Assembly (NCBI GenBank): GCA_016709995.1
Contig: JADJLQ010000001.1
Location: 2,638,001 to 2,702,000 of the forward strand
DNA length: 64,000 nt
DNA from: Saprospiraceae bacterium
GTDB lineage: Bacteria; Bacteroidota; Bacteroidia; Chitinophagales; Saprospiraceae
Direction of reading: 5' to 3'
Shown: positions 45,352 through 53,185 of the stretch, in pieces
Layout: each line of letters begins with the position of its first letter
Numbering within the stretch: position 1 is the stretch's first letter
The notes under the pieces: model-generated
Database searches by the model: none
Told to the model about the DNA's origin: nothing
The model's input: the letters and a program-made list of their open reading frames with translations, nothing else
Translations under genes and position numbers: made by a program

Positions 45352-45993
45352 GTGGTCGCTCCCCATCTAATCGTCATGGGCAAAACCATGATCGCCCGAT
45401 CAGTAGCCAGGTTGGCTAAAACTTTAGGCTATCGCGTATCAGCAATGGCCCAGGACGCAGATACCGGTTTTTTTGATGAGGCAGATGCACTATTTGGTAA
45501 ATTTGATTTTAGTAGCATACCCATCCATCCACGACCCTTCATCCTGGTAGCTACGCAAGGCGAATCTGATGAACAAGCCCTGGAACTTGCGCTCGCCCAG
45601 GATGCGCCATATATTGGATTCATCGCCAGCCGAAAAAAGAAAGAAGCGGTATGGAAATATCTTTTGGACTCCGGTGTCGCTCAAGATCAATTGGACAAAG
45701 TATATAGCCCGGCAGGCATCGATATCAATGCAAAAAAACCGGAAGAAGTAGCCATCAGTATCCTTGCCCAAATCATCCAATTAAAATCCGGGCAGGCCAA
45801 TCAATCACCTGCCATGGAAAAAGAAAAAATACTCGCTCAATACTATATCAATCCTGTCTGCGGAGTGCCTGTAGATAAAAACAATCCTAAACATGTGATT
45901 GAATACCATGGGGAAAAAGTTTATTTCTGTTGCGACGGCTGCAAAGTGAGTTTCGAGAAAGAGCCTGGAAAATATATTTTAGAAAAATCGTAG
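45352..45993 (+). CDS. coxF: CoxF (XdhC family), C-terminal Rossmann domain fused to a YHS metal-binding domain
   Basis: In the same frame as the upstream half, 213 residues from a GTG at 45352. The Rossmann XdhC_C domain has LIVMGKTMIARSVARLAKTLGY, ILVATQGESDEQALELAL, PYIGFIASRKKKEAVW and AGIDINAKKPEEVAISILAQII. A YHS domain then fills the last 50 residues: NPVCGVPVD (Cys279 counted from 45025) and YFCCDGC (Cys302, Cys303, Cys306). YHS domains bind copper and other soft metals. CoxF takes part in copper insertion into CO dehydrogenase, so the fusion fits. If the GTG is a real start, the split protein could still assemble. Confidence 0.75.
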   Translation: MVAPHLIVMGKTMIARSVARLAKTLGYRVSAMAQDADTGFFDEADALFGKFDFSSIPIHPRPFILVATQGESDEQALELALAQDAPYIGFIASRKKKEAVWKYLLDSGVAQDQLDKVYSPAGIDINAKKPEEVAISILAQIIQLKSGQANQSPAMEKEKILAQYYINPVCGVPVDKNNPKHVIEYHGEKVYFCCDGCKVSFEKEPGKYILEKS

Positions 45994-46003
45994 TTGTGAG
46001 GAA

Positions 46004-47059
46004 TTACGGCATAGCTTTTATCCAATCCTTAATCAATTTAATCCCTTCCACATGAGACCTATGTCTGCCCAATTCCGGCATCATGACACCAGGATCTAAA
46101 GACTCCATTCTATACAGCAAAATACTTTCATTAGGTTTTCCGGGTACTATATCATATGATAAATTGCCTGAGCCCCTACCGGCAGCTACAGGAGTTTTGT
46201 AAAACCCATATGCCGTGCTGTCTTTGATGTTCCAATCCAAGAACAACCCAGAAGACTGTGCTGGTCCTGATATATTGTGGCAATGGGCACAGTTGGCATC
46301 CAGGTAAGCCCTGGCCCTCGCATCAAGCTCATTGGTACTGACTTCATAATTTGCCATTTTGGGTAGCGTCTGCAGATCATCCGGCATCACTTTTAATTTA
46401 TTTAGTTGACTCCATCTTTGCAATTGATTTTCTGGCTTATCCTGATAGACAAAATCTCCATTAAGTTGTCTTGCAGAAGGGCCTATAGGTGTCATTACTC
46501 CATTACGTTCGTGACATGCTTTGCATTGATTCATATTGGGCACCAGATAGTCTGAGGTTTGTTTATCACCATGATGATCCCTCCAGGTCACCTGGGTAGT
46601 GGCGCCTGCCACTTCCAGATAGGCTTCCGTCTGCAGGTCATCCCAGACATAAGGCAAAGCCACCCAGCCTTTCTCTTCGTGCAGCAACACCCTGGTCTCC
46701 ACTAAGCGCCGCCCCTTCTTTACATTCCGTTCATCCTGATAATAAAAAAATGTTTTGATAAGCGCTGTGCCAATCGGAAACTGAAAGACAGAGTCAGGAT
46801 TAAAAATAACCGCCGCCGCCTCAGGAAAGGAAACAAATCTCAATTTATATGCATAGTCAGAAAACAGTGGCGCATTGAGTGCATAGGGCACTACTCCGGA
46901 GGAAGGTATTTGTTCACTTAATTTCCCTTCAAAAAAACCATAGTCAGATAATTTAATTTTGTAGGAAGGGATCCTCAACTCAGGTAGTTCCTTCTTAGTG
47001 GAAGAAAGCAAAACCAGGGTCGATAAAATAATTAGAAACAAGTACTTTTTGCTCTTCAT
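46004..47059 (-). CDS. Diheme c-type cytochrome (SO2930 / HNE_0200 family)
   Basis: A 351-residue exported protein. Signal peptide KSKKYLFLIILSTLVLLSS. Two heme sites are visible: CKACH (in NMNQCKACHERNG) and CAHCH (in DANCAHCHNISG). The stretches APLFSDYAYKLRFV and PVGTALIKTFFY-like FPIGTALIKTFFY, with a LVETRVLLHEEKGWVALPYVW strand, match the conserved proteins that occur beside a beta-helix partner, as here. The partner lies upstream (stop 6 bases before this start). Role unknown; it probably takes electrons in the periplasm. Confidence 0.85.
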   Translation of the reverse strand: MKSKKYLFLIILSTLVLLSSTKKELPELRIPSYKIKLSDYGFFEGKLSEQIPSSGVVPYALNAPLFSDYAYKLRFVSFPEAAAVIFNPDSVFQFPIGTALIKTFFYYQDERNVKKGRRLVETRVLLHEEKGWVALPYVWDDLQTEAYLEVAGATTQVTWRDHHGDKQTSDYLVPNMNQCKACHERNGVMTPIGPSARQLNGDFVYQDKPENQLQRWSQLNKLKVMPDDLQTLPKMANYEVSTNELDARARAYLDANCAHCHNISGPAQSSGLFLDWNIKDSTAYGFYKTPVAAGRGSGNLSYDIVPGKPNESILLYRMESLDPGVMMPELGRHRSHVEGIKLIKDWIKAMP

Positions 47060-47071
47060 AGACATCGCGGA

Positions 47072-48271
47072 CTAACGCATATAAATCATGTTCAAAGCAC
47101 AATCAAAGGGCTTAGCATCCCGGGATACATTTTTAAATCCGTGTTCAGCATCCATATTCCCTACACTTTGATTTGTATTGTTACGTATGCAGATTCTATT
47201 TTCCGGTTTCACATTTCCGTCAGCGTCGAGGGATTCTTTGTCGACGATACCATCATATACAATGTGTGGAACATCCCTGCCAAACTTTAGCTTAAACCAG
47301 TATATTTTGGCAAACCTTCCAGCAAAAGGAACGCGGCGATGTTTTCGCTCAAAATTATTGTCATGAATATAGATACCTGAGGGATAAGGATAATAGTCTT
47401 TGTCCTTAATTTTATTCTCTGTCATAAAATAACTAATGATGCCTACCCCGGAGGTTTTATTATTTAGAATTTGGTTAGACAAAATTTCGACATGATTGGT
47501 AGCCAGCACCAGGACCCCAGTGCCTTTGGGTACTTTGCCTACAATGTTTCCTTTAGGCGCAAAGTTTTTTAAATTATTTTCTTTTACCAGATTGTCATAC
47601 ACGCGTACGTAACCGCCTTTTTTTTGCACCAGGTCAGGTAAATCAAAAATCAGAATACCACCAGTATTATTCGTTGCAGTATTATGATGTACTTCAGCGT
47701 ATAGCGAATTTTCAATCTCTATCCCTGCTACATTGTGATAAGCTGTACAATTTTTGACGACGATATTTTTCGATTGTCCAACATAGATACCTGCGTCAGA
47801 TGCCCCAATAGCGATGCAACTGTCGATCAGTACATTATCACACAATACCGGATAGAGCGCATAGCTGCCATTATTCTTAGAGGGCTTGCCGGTCCATTCA
47901 GCTTTGACACGCCTCATCGTGATGCCATTGACATGCATGGTTTTGATGAGGTCACCATTAGAATCCTGCACAGTCATATCTTCCAGGGTGATATGCTCAC
48001 AATTGGTGATCTTGATCCCTTCAGCGCCTTCTGACTGGTTTTTAAATGAGAGAATGGTTTTATCTATCCCCATTCCTTTTATAGTGATATTCTTTTTGCC
48101 TTCCATCGACAAGCTTTTGGTCAGATGTATGAGTCCTGACTGGAGTTCGATGACAGAACCATCCTCGGCCAGAATCATTTGAGTTTGGATCTGCTTTTCA
48201 AGCGAAGCTTGGGAGAAAAGTTGTACGCAACCAAAAATAAGAATATAAAAAGACCAAGCAATTTTTTTCAT
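47072..48271 (-). CDS. Parallel beta-helix protein (SO2929 family), partner of the diheme cytochrome
   Basis: A 399-residue exported protein with signal peptide KKIAWSFYILIFGCVQLFS. It is a right-handed beta-helix: NITIKGMGIDKTILSF, HITLEDMTVQDSNGDLIK, NIVVKNCTAYHNVAGIEIEN, YAEVHHNTATNNTGGILIFD. The family TIGR03805-type pattern (LIDSCIAIGASDAGIYVGQS, KENNLKNFAPKGNIVG) is present. In many bacteria it is found as a pair with the SO2930-type diheme protein, which suggests a joint function such as oxidative attack on a polymer. No catalytic residues are recognised. Confidence 0.85.
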   Translation of the reverse strand: MKKIAWSFYILIFGCVQLFSQASLEKQIQTQMILAEDGSVIELQSGLIHLTKSLSMEGKKNITIKGMGIDKTILSFKNQSEGAEGIKITNCEHITLEDMTVQDSNGDLIKTMHVNGITMRRVKAEWTGKPSKNNGSYALYPVLCDNVLIDSCIAIGASDAGIYVGQSKNIVVKNCTAYHNVAGIEIENSLYAEVHHNTATNNTGGILIFDLPDLVQKKGGYVRVYDNLVKENNLKNFAPKGNIVGKVPKGTGVLVLATNHVEILSNQILNNKTSGVGIISYFMTENKIKDKDYYPYPSGIYIHDNNFERKHRRVPFAGRFAKIYWFKLKFGRDVPHIVYDGIVDKESLDADGNVKPENRICIRNNTNQSVGNMDAEHGFKNVSRDAKPFDCALNMIYMR

Positions 48272-48343
48272 ATAAGCTAATAGAATTTCTAGTCAAATAT
48301 CGATATAAAGTTAAAAAGTATAATCTATTCAGCAGGTTAGAGA

Positions 48344-49162
48344 TCATAACATAGCTTCATTAATCCTGTTTTCAGGATTCATCACCCAGGTAGCCACCGA
48401 ATTATCACTGTAAAGTTCTACGATACGGTAGCCACGGTAGTCTGTGCCCCAACTGCCACCAAAATGGGCATCAAACACAAATGGAACATTTTCTTTGACT
48501 TTGATTTTCTCTTCGTCATGATCGTGACCGTTAAACACTGCTCTAACATTTTTGTATTTGGTCAGTAACTGCAACAGTTCAGGGCAGTCTACTGCATTGG
48601 TGGTCAGCTTGACAGGATTGATATGAATGAAAACAAATACATTTTTCTGCCGCTTAAGTTTTTCGAGCGTGGTACTCATCCACCCAAGATCGGGACAGAG
48701 ATAAGTGCCGGTTTCGTTAGAAGTAGAGGCGATGACAAAACTGTTTTTCTTAATACTGAAGTGCAAGTTGATGGGCATCTTCCAGGTTTGCATCCATTCG
48801 TCGGCAGTTAGTTTATCATGGTTGCCTTGACTCACATAATATTTTACCTGTAGCTGATCCAGCGCAGCTTTGGCGGCAGGGCAGTGAGCTTTATCATCGT
48901 GTATGATATCTCCATTGATCATACAAAAAGCGAATGGATTGGAAGCATGCTGGGCATTGATATGATCGACGACAGCTTTAAAATAATTTTCATAGTCCGT
49001 ACCAGGCTGACCGTAGTGTCCATCTGAAGCAACAGCAAATCGCAACTTCAGTTTTTTTGCACTTAGATTGGTAAGCCAGGACCCTTCCGCTTTGACGACT
49101 TCGCCACTGGCCAACAGTAGAAAGGCACTTGTAGTAGATTGGAGAAATTTTCTTCTTTGCAT
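48344..49162 (-). CDS. Exported metallophosphoesterase
   Basis: A 272-residue calcineurin-like phosphoesterase. The ATG at 49162 gives a twin-arginine-like signal (RRKFLQSTTSAFLLLASG); an upstream ATG would add 29 residues that do not fit. All five metal-site motifs are present: ASDGHYG (DxH), NGDIIHDD (GDxxHD), SQGNHDK (GNHD), FVFIHINP (H) and FNGHDHDEE (GHxH). It should be folded in the cytosol with its metals and exported by Tat. Substrate unknown; 3',5'-cAMP- or nucleotide-type phosphodiesters are typical. Confidence 0.88.
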   Translation of the reverse strand: MQRRKFLQSTTSAFLLLASGEVVKAEGSWLTNLSAKKLKLRFAVASDGHYGQPGTDYENYFKAVVDHINAQHASNPFAFCMINGDIIHDDKAHCPAAKAALDQLQVKYYVSQGNHDKLTADEWMQTWKMPINLHFSIKKNSFVIASTSNETGTYLCPDLGWMSTTLEKLKRQKNVFVFIHINPVKLTTNAVDCPELLQLLTKYKNVRAVFNGHDHDEEKIKVKENVPFVFDAHFGGSWGTDYRGYRIVELYSDNSVATWVMNPENRINEAML

Positions 49163-49367
49163 AACTTTGCTTTCAGGTTTGATGTAAAGTTCGTAAAGTT
49201 CATGAGGAAATCTTCTAAAATTACCCTCTTGTTGTTCAAATACATCCAATATCCTAAAAAAAACTATACCACCATGTTAAATAGCTGTATTTAAGTGTTT
49301 CCAAGTCCTTTAGCTGAATAATGTATATCGTATAATAAGACCTGATGTCAATCCGCTACAATTCCCT

Positions 49368-49375
49368 TATTTTTG
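49368..49375 (+). promoter_or_regulatory. Possible -7 element (TATTTTTG) for moaA
   Basis: TATTTTTG matches TAnnTTTG and would place the start near 49381, 38 bases before the moaA ATG. The -33 region lacks a clear TTTG. The 169-base gap from 49250 shows no structured element of the Moco-riboswitch kind that I can recognise. Confidence 0.3.
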
Positions 49376-49418
49376 GAATCTAAATTATGCCTTCTTCAAA
49401 GCAAGCTCTTCTACATAA

Positions 49419-50399
49419 ATGATCCAGGACACACACGGCCGCACACACACGTACCTGCGTATATCCCTGACAGATAATTGCAATCTCCGTTGTTTTTATT
49501 GTATGCCGGAGGAAGATTATGATTTTACACCAGCCTCCCGACTTATGCAGGCCGAGGAGATAGCATCTTTGGCAAAGACCTTTGTCGATCTTGGGGTGAA
49601 TAAAATCCGCCTTACCGGAGGAGAGCCCTTGGTACGCAAGGACGCCGCTGACATCATCCTGCGACTCTCCAAACTACCGGTCAAACTCACTTTGACTACC
49701 AATGCGACCCGGGTTCATGACTTTATCGATGTATTTACCAAAGCTGACCTCACTTCGCTCAATGTCAGCCTGGACACGTTGGACAAGGATCGGTTTATTT
49801 TCATGACCCGCCGCGATCAATTCCAACGCACTATAGACAATATCAACCTCCTGATAGACCGTGGCTTTCATGTCAAGATCAATGTCGTCGTGATGAAAGG
49901 CCTCAACGATGCAGAGCTGCTCGAATTCGTAGCCTGGACCAAAGACCATCCGATTCATATCCGATTTATAGAGTTTATGCCCTTCGAAGGCAATCGCTGG
50001 ACCAGCAATAAAGTAGTGACCCTCGCTGAAATACTCGAAACCATCCACACACGGTATGATATAGAAGCTTTGCACAATGGTTTCCATGATACTGACAAAA
50101 AATTTAGGGCTGTCGGCCACCAAGGGACCTTCGCGGTGATCAGTACTATGAGTGCACCCTTCTGTGAAGGATGTAACCGGATACGGCTTACGGCGGATGG
50201 TAAGATTAAAAATTGTTTATTCTCCAAAGGGGAGACTGACCTGTTGACTGCCTTGAGAAAGGGCGAAGATATAGTGCCACTCATCCATCAAAATATCAAG
50301 GCTAAAGCCAAAGCTTTAGGTGGCCAGTTTGAAGGAGATGTGAAAGAAGTGCATGCAGAGGAGATTCATAATAGGAGTATGATTACGATAGGGGGATAG
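49419..50399 (+). CDS. moaA: GTP 3',8-cyclase MoaA
   Basis: A 326-residue radical-SAM enzyme, the first step of molybdenum cofactor synthesis (GTP to 3',8-cyclo-dihydro-GTP). The N-terminal cluster is CNLRCFYC (Cys21, Cys25, Cys28), with LTGGEPLVRKD following. The second cluster uses Cys249, Cys252 (CEGCNRIR) and Cys266 (KNCLFS). The C-terminal double glycine (MITIGG) that is needed for activity is present. It stands alone, 3.4 kb from the cox cluster; moaBCDE, moeA and the rest must lie elsewhere. Confidence 0.95.
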   Translation: MIQDTHGRTHTYLRISLTDNCNLRCFYCMPEEDYDFTPASRLMQAEEIASLAKTFVDLGVNKIRLTGGEPLVRKDAADIILRLSKLPVKLTLTTNATRVHDFIDVFTKADLTSLNVSLDTLDKDRFIFMTRRDQFQRTIDNINLLIDRGFHVKINVVVMKGLNDAELLEFVAWTKDHPIHIRFIEFMPFEGNRWTSNKVVTLAEILETIHTRYDIEALHNGFHDTDKKFRAVGHQGTFAVISTMSAPFCEGCNRIRLTADGKIKNCLFSKGETDLLTALRKGEDIVPLIHQNIKAKAKALGGQFEGDVKEVHAEEIHNRSMITIGG

Positions 50400-50565
50400 A
50401 AGAGAAAATAAATAAACCCCAATCCTGATCTCACATGGTTAGAGAATTGTATGATTCATTTGGTAAGCTGCATACCCATGTAAGGCTTGAGTTATTTTAC
50501 ATACCATACCCTTGTTTATACTGATCGGTCGATTAAATTCTTTTAACTTGTCATGTAAAAAGAAG

Positions 50566-51684
50566 ATGAGATTACAGTTAGGGACCATTTTAATAATACT
50601 GGTTTTGCTCAGATCGACCTCATCTATAGCCCAGGTCCCCAGATATCTATCTAACTACAAGTCATTATACCAGATTGACCCAAGAGCCGCAAATAAACAA
50701 TGGTTTGAAGATGCCCACTTTGGTTTGTTTATTCATTATGGCCTGTACAGTCAATTAGGTAAAGGAGAATGGGTACAGTTTAGAGATACTATACCGGTAC
50801 ATGAATATGCCCAACTTAAAGATGCCTTCACAGCTCAAGGATTCAATGCCAAACGTATAGTTGCCCTGGCCAGGAGAGCAGGCATGAAATACATAACGAT
50901 CACCAGCAAGCACCACGAAGGATTTTGTTTGTTTGACACTAAAGAAACTGATTATAATAGTGTCAATTCACCTGCAAAACGTGACCTGATCGGAGAGTTG
51001 GCCATAGCATGTGAAAAAGCCGGTCTCGGCCTGTTTTTATATTATTCTTATGCGGCCGATTGGCACCATCCCTATTTCTATGCTGCAGAGCTAAATGGAT
51101 TTTCCCGCCCTTTTTACCTGGAAAAGCAACCGGAATACCAGTATGAGAAACGGGAAGACTTTCGTCATTATATTACTTATGTACATGCTCAACTCAGAGA
51201 ATTATTGACCCAATATCCAACTATAGCGGGCATTTGGTTTGATCCCATCAAAGGAGTATACAATCGACCAGAACTATTCCCCATAGAGGATACCTACAAA
51301 CTCATCCGCCAATTATCCCCACATGCACTCATATCTTTCAAGCAAGGAGCTAATGGGGAAGAAGATTTTATGGCCCCCGAAAGAGGTGGCAATACGAGAG
51401 TCTCAGTAGACAATCCCCTGGCGCAACAAGTGTATGTATTAAATCAGGACAAACTAAAAGAAGTATGCAATACCATGCAAAAACATGTAAAAAACATACA
51501 AGGAGAAAATTGGGGCTATAATAAAGGATTGGATGGCCATCATCTAAAGGTGCTGGAAGTCCGCGCACTTCTGAATGAATCTTATGAAAAGCACTATAAC
51601 TTATTGCTTAACATTGGACCCCTGGGAGATGGCTCGGTGCATCCCGAAGATGTGTATACGCTTTCAAATCTGAATAAAAAATAA
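50566..51684 (+). CDS. Glycoside hydrolase family 29 (alpha-L-fucosidase)
   Basis: A 372-residue exported enzyme. The ATG at 50566 places a signal peptide ending SSIAQV. The GH29 barrel motifs are FEDAHFGLFIHYGLYSQLGKGEW, GMKYITITSKHHEGFCLF, and IAGIWFDP with the nucleophile Asp; LLNIGPLGDGSVHPED near the end is also typical. A retaining fucosidase that removes alpha-linked L-fucose from glycans in the periplasm. At 372 residues it lacks the C-terminal beta-sandwich seen in longer members. It complements the GH95 at 34097. Confidence 0.9.
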   Translation: MRLQLGTILIILVLLRSTSSIAQVPRYLSNYKSLYQIDPRAANKQWFEDAHFGLFIHYGLYSQLGKGEWVQFRDTIPVHEYAQLKDAFTAQGFNAKRIVALARRAGMKYITITSKHHEGFCLFDTKETDYNSVNSPAKRDLIGELAIACEKAGLGLFLYYSYAADWHHPYFYAAELNGFSRPFYLEKQPEYQYEKREDFRHYITYVHAQLRELLTQYPTIAGIWFDPIKGVYNRPELFPIEDTYKLIRQLSPHALISFKQGANGEEDFMAPERGGNTRVSVDNPLAQQVYVLNQDKLKEVCNTMQKHVKNIQGENWGYNKGLDGHHLKVLEVRALLNESYEKHYNLLLNIGPLGDGSVHPEDVYTLSNLNKK

Positions 51685-51803
51685 TTTTTGGCCATTAGGC
51701 AAATTGACTTTCCAAAACTGATGCAGGTCATCCAGGTAAATGACAAGGTTCAATAACTTGAATCCTTGAAAATGCCACTTTAGAATCTAAATTGAAATGC
51801 CCG

Positions 51804-52415
51804 ATGAAAAAAATTGATTTAAAAAAAGAACATCTCCAGCTTTATAAGGCCTCCAACACGCCTGCTTTAATCACTGTCCCTAAACTTCAATATCTAATGG
51901 TCGATGGCCAGGGAGATCCCAATTCGGCAAAATCTTTTCAGGAGGCGATAGAAGCCCTGTACAGTATGTCTTATACTTTAAAGTTTATGATCAAAAAAGG
52001 AGCCCAACAAATCGATTATGGTGTGATGCCCCTGGAGGGTCTTTGGTGGACAGATGATATGAACGATTTTTCGATGGCTAATAAAGCTGCCTGGAAATGG
52101 ACGATCATGATCCTGCAACCAGACTTTATCACTCCTTCATTGGTGGAGGAAGCCAGGCTCGCAGTTGCCAAAAAGAAAAACTTTCCCGTACTTCCATCCC
52201 TCAGATTAGCATCTATGCAAGAAGGGTTATGTGCACAGGTTCTTTATATCGGTCCATATAATCAGGAGCCACCGACGATCATAAAACTTCATGAGTATAT
52301 TGCATCGCAAGGGTATAAATTAAAGGGAAAGCACCGGGAGATCTATCTCAATGATATGCGGCGCACCGCTCCGGAAAAATTAAAAACCATCATTCGGCAA
52401 TCGGTTACAAAATAG
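51804..52415 (+). CDS. GyrI-like small-molecule-binding protein
   Basis: A 203-residue cytosolic protein; the ATG at 51804 is used in place of an upstream TTG. The GyrI/SbmC-like domain fills the protein: PKLQYLMVDGQGDPNSAKSF, YGVMPLEGLWW and AQVLYIGPYNQEPPTIIKLHEYI. These domains bind small hydrophobic or cationic ligands and some relatives hydrolyse them. No DNA-binding domain is attached. Lone gene. Confidence 0.85.
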   Translation: MKKIDLKKEHLQLYKASNTPALITVPKLQYLMVDGQGDPNSAKSFQEAIEALYSMSYTLKFMIKKGAQQIDYGVMPLEGLWWTDDMNDFSMANKAAWKWTIMILQPDFITPSLVEEARLAVAKKKNFPVLPSLRLASMQEGLCAQVLYIGPYNQEPPTIIKLHEYIASQGYKLKGKHREIYLNDMRRTAPEKLKTIIRQSVTK

Positions 52416-52478
52416 ATCACACCGAGGTTTTTTTGTACCCTTTGAACCAATAAATCAATTTAATTCTTGAAAAGACTT

Positions 52479-53069
52479 TCAAAACTCATAATTGACCGTC
52501 AACTCAAAAGCTATGGTGCAAGTAGAACAATCCAATTTAATCGTGGATGGTCGGCCCTGAACAAAATTTTTCAATACAAATGCGATCCCACCCATACTGG
52601 TATAGACATTGCCATCATCTGAATCGTGTAAAAACATGCCATAAGTCTGGTTCATATCGGTGAGGCTGAGCGCTGGAAGAATAATATTAAAATCGTGTTG
52701 TTTGGACACATCTGCATTAATCTTAGTCAACTGGCTGGACCATAGTCTTACATCGGTAGAATTATCAGCTTTTAGCGTAAATAGAGAAGGATATATATCT
52801 GGTTGTGTGCCATCGGAATCCCAGGGTTTGCCGTCCTTTTGAGTAGCAGGTATTTTGAGTATTTTGATAGCAGTGACATTCACTGCTTTAGGCAACGACT
52901 CTGTCTGGCATAAATTACCTTCATATCCCACGGGGCATTTACAATCTCCGTTTTCACAAGTGCCGCCGTTTTGACAAATAATGTCTTCACATGGATCTTT
53001 TTTGGAACAAGAAGTCACGACTACAGACAGAGCGAAAGCGATCGATAAAATAAACAGGAATTTTTTCAT
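52479..53069 (-). CDS. EGF-like domain lipoprotein
   Basis: A 196-residue lipoprotein starting at the ATG at 53069; lipobox VVTSC with Cys21. It has one EGF-like domain with six cysteines (27, 32, 38, 43, 45, 54; CQNGGTCENGDCKCPVGYEG). The rest is a beta-sandwich of about 140 residues (AVNVTAIKILKIPATQKDGK, PDIYPSLFTLKAD) with a look of a C2 or similar domain. It belongs to a class of Bacteroidota surface lipoproteins; no enzymatic role is seen. Confidence 0.75.
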   Translation of the reverse strand: MKKFLFILSIAFALSVVVTSCSKKDPCEDIICQNGGTCENGDCKCPVGYEGNLCQTESLPKAVNVTAIKILKIPATQKDGKPWDSDGTQPDIYPSLFTLKADNSTDVRLWSSQLTKINADVSKQHDFNIILPALSLTDMNQTYGMFLHDSDDGNVYTSMGGIAFVLKNFVQGRPSTIKLDCSTCTIAFELTVNYEF

Positions 53070-53185
53070 AATGTAACTTATTATTTGTTCCTGCAAGTTT
53101 AAAAATAGGATTCGTCAATCATCCTACCCTCAGGGGTGGTTTCAGTGTATTAACCTGTGTTTGATCATTATTAATAGTGCTATCT

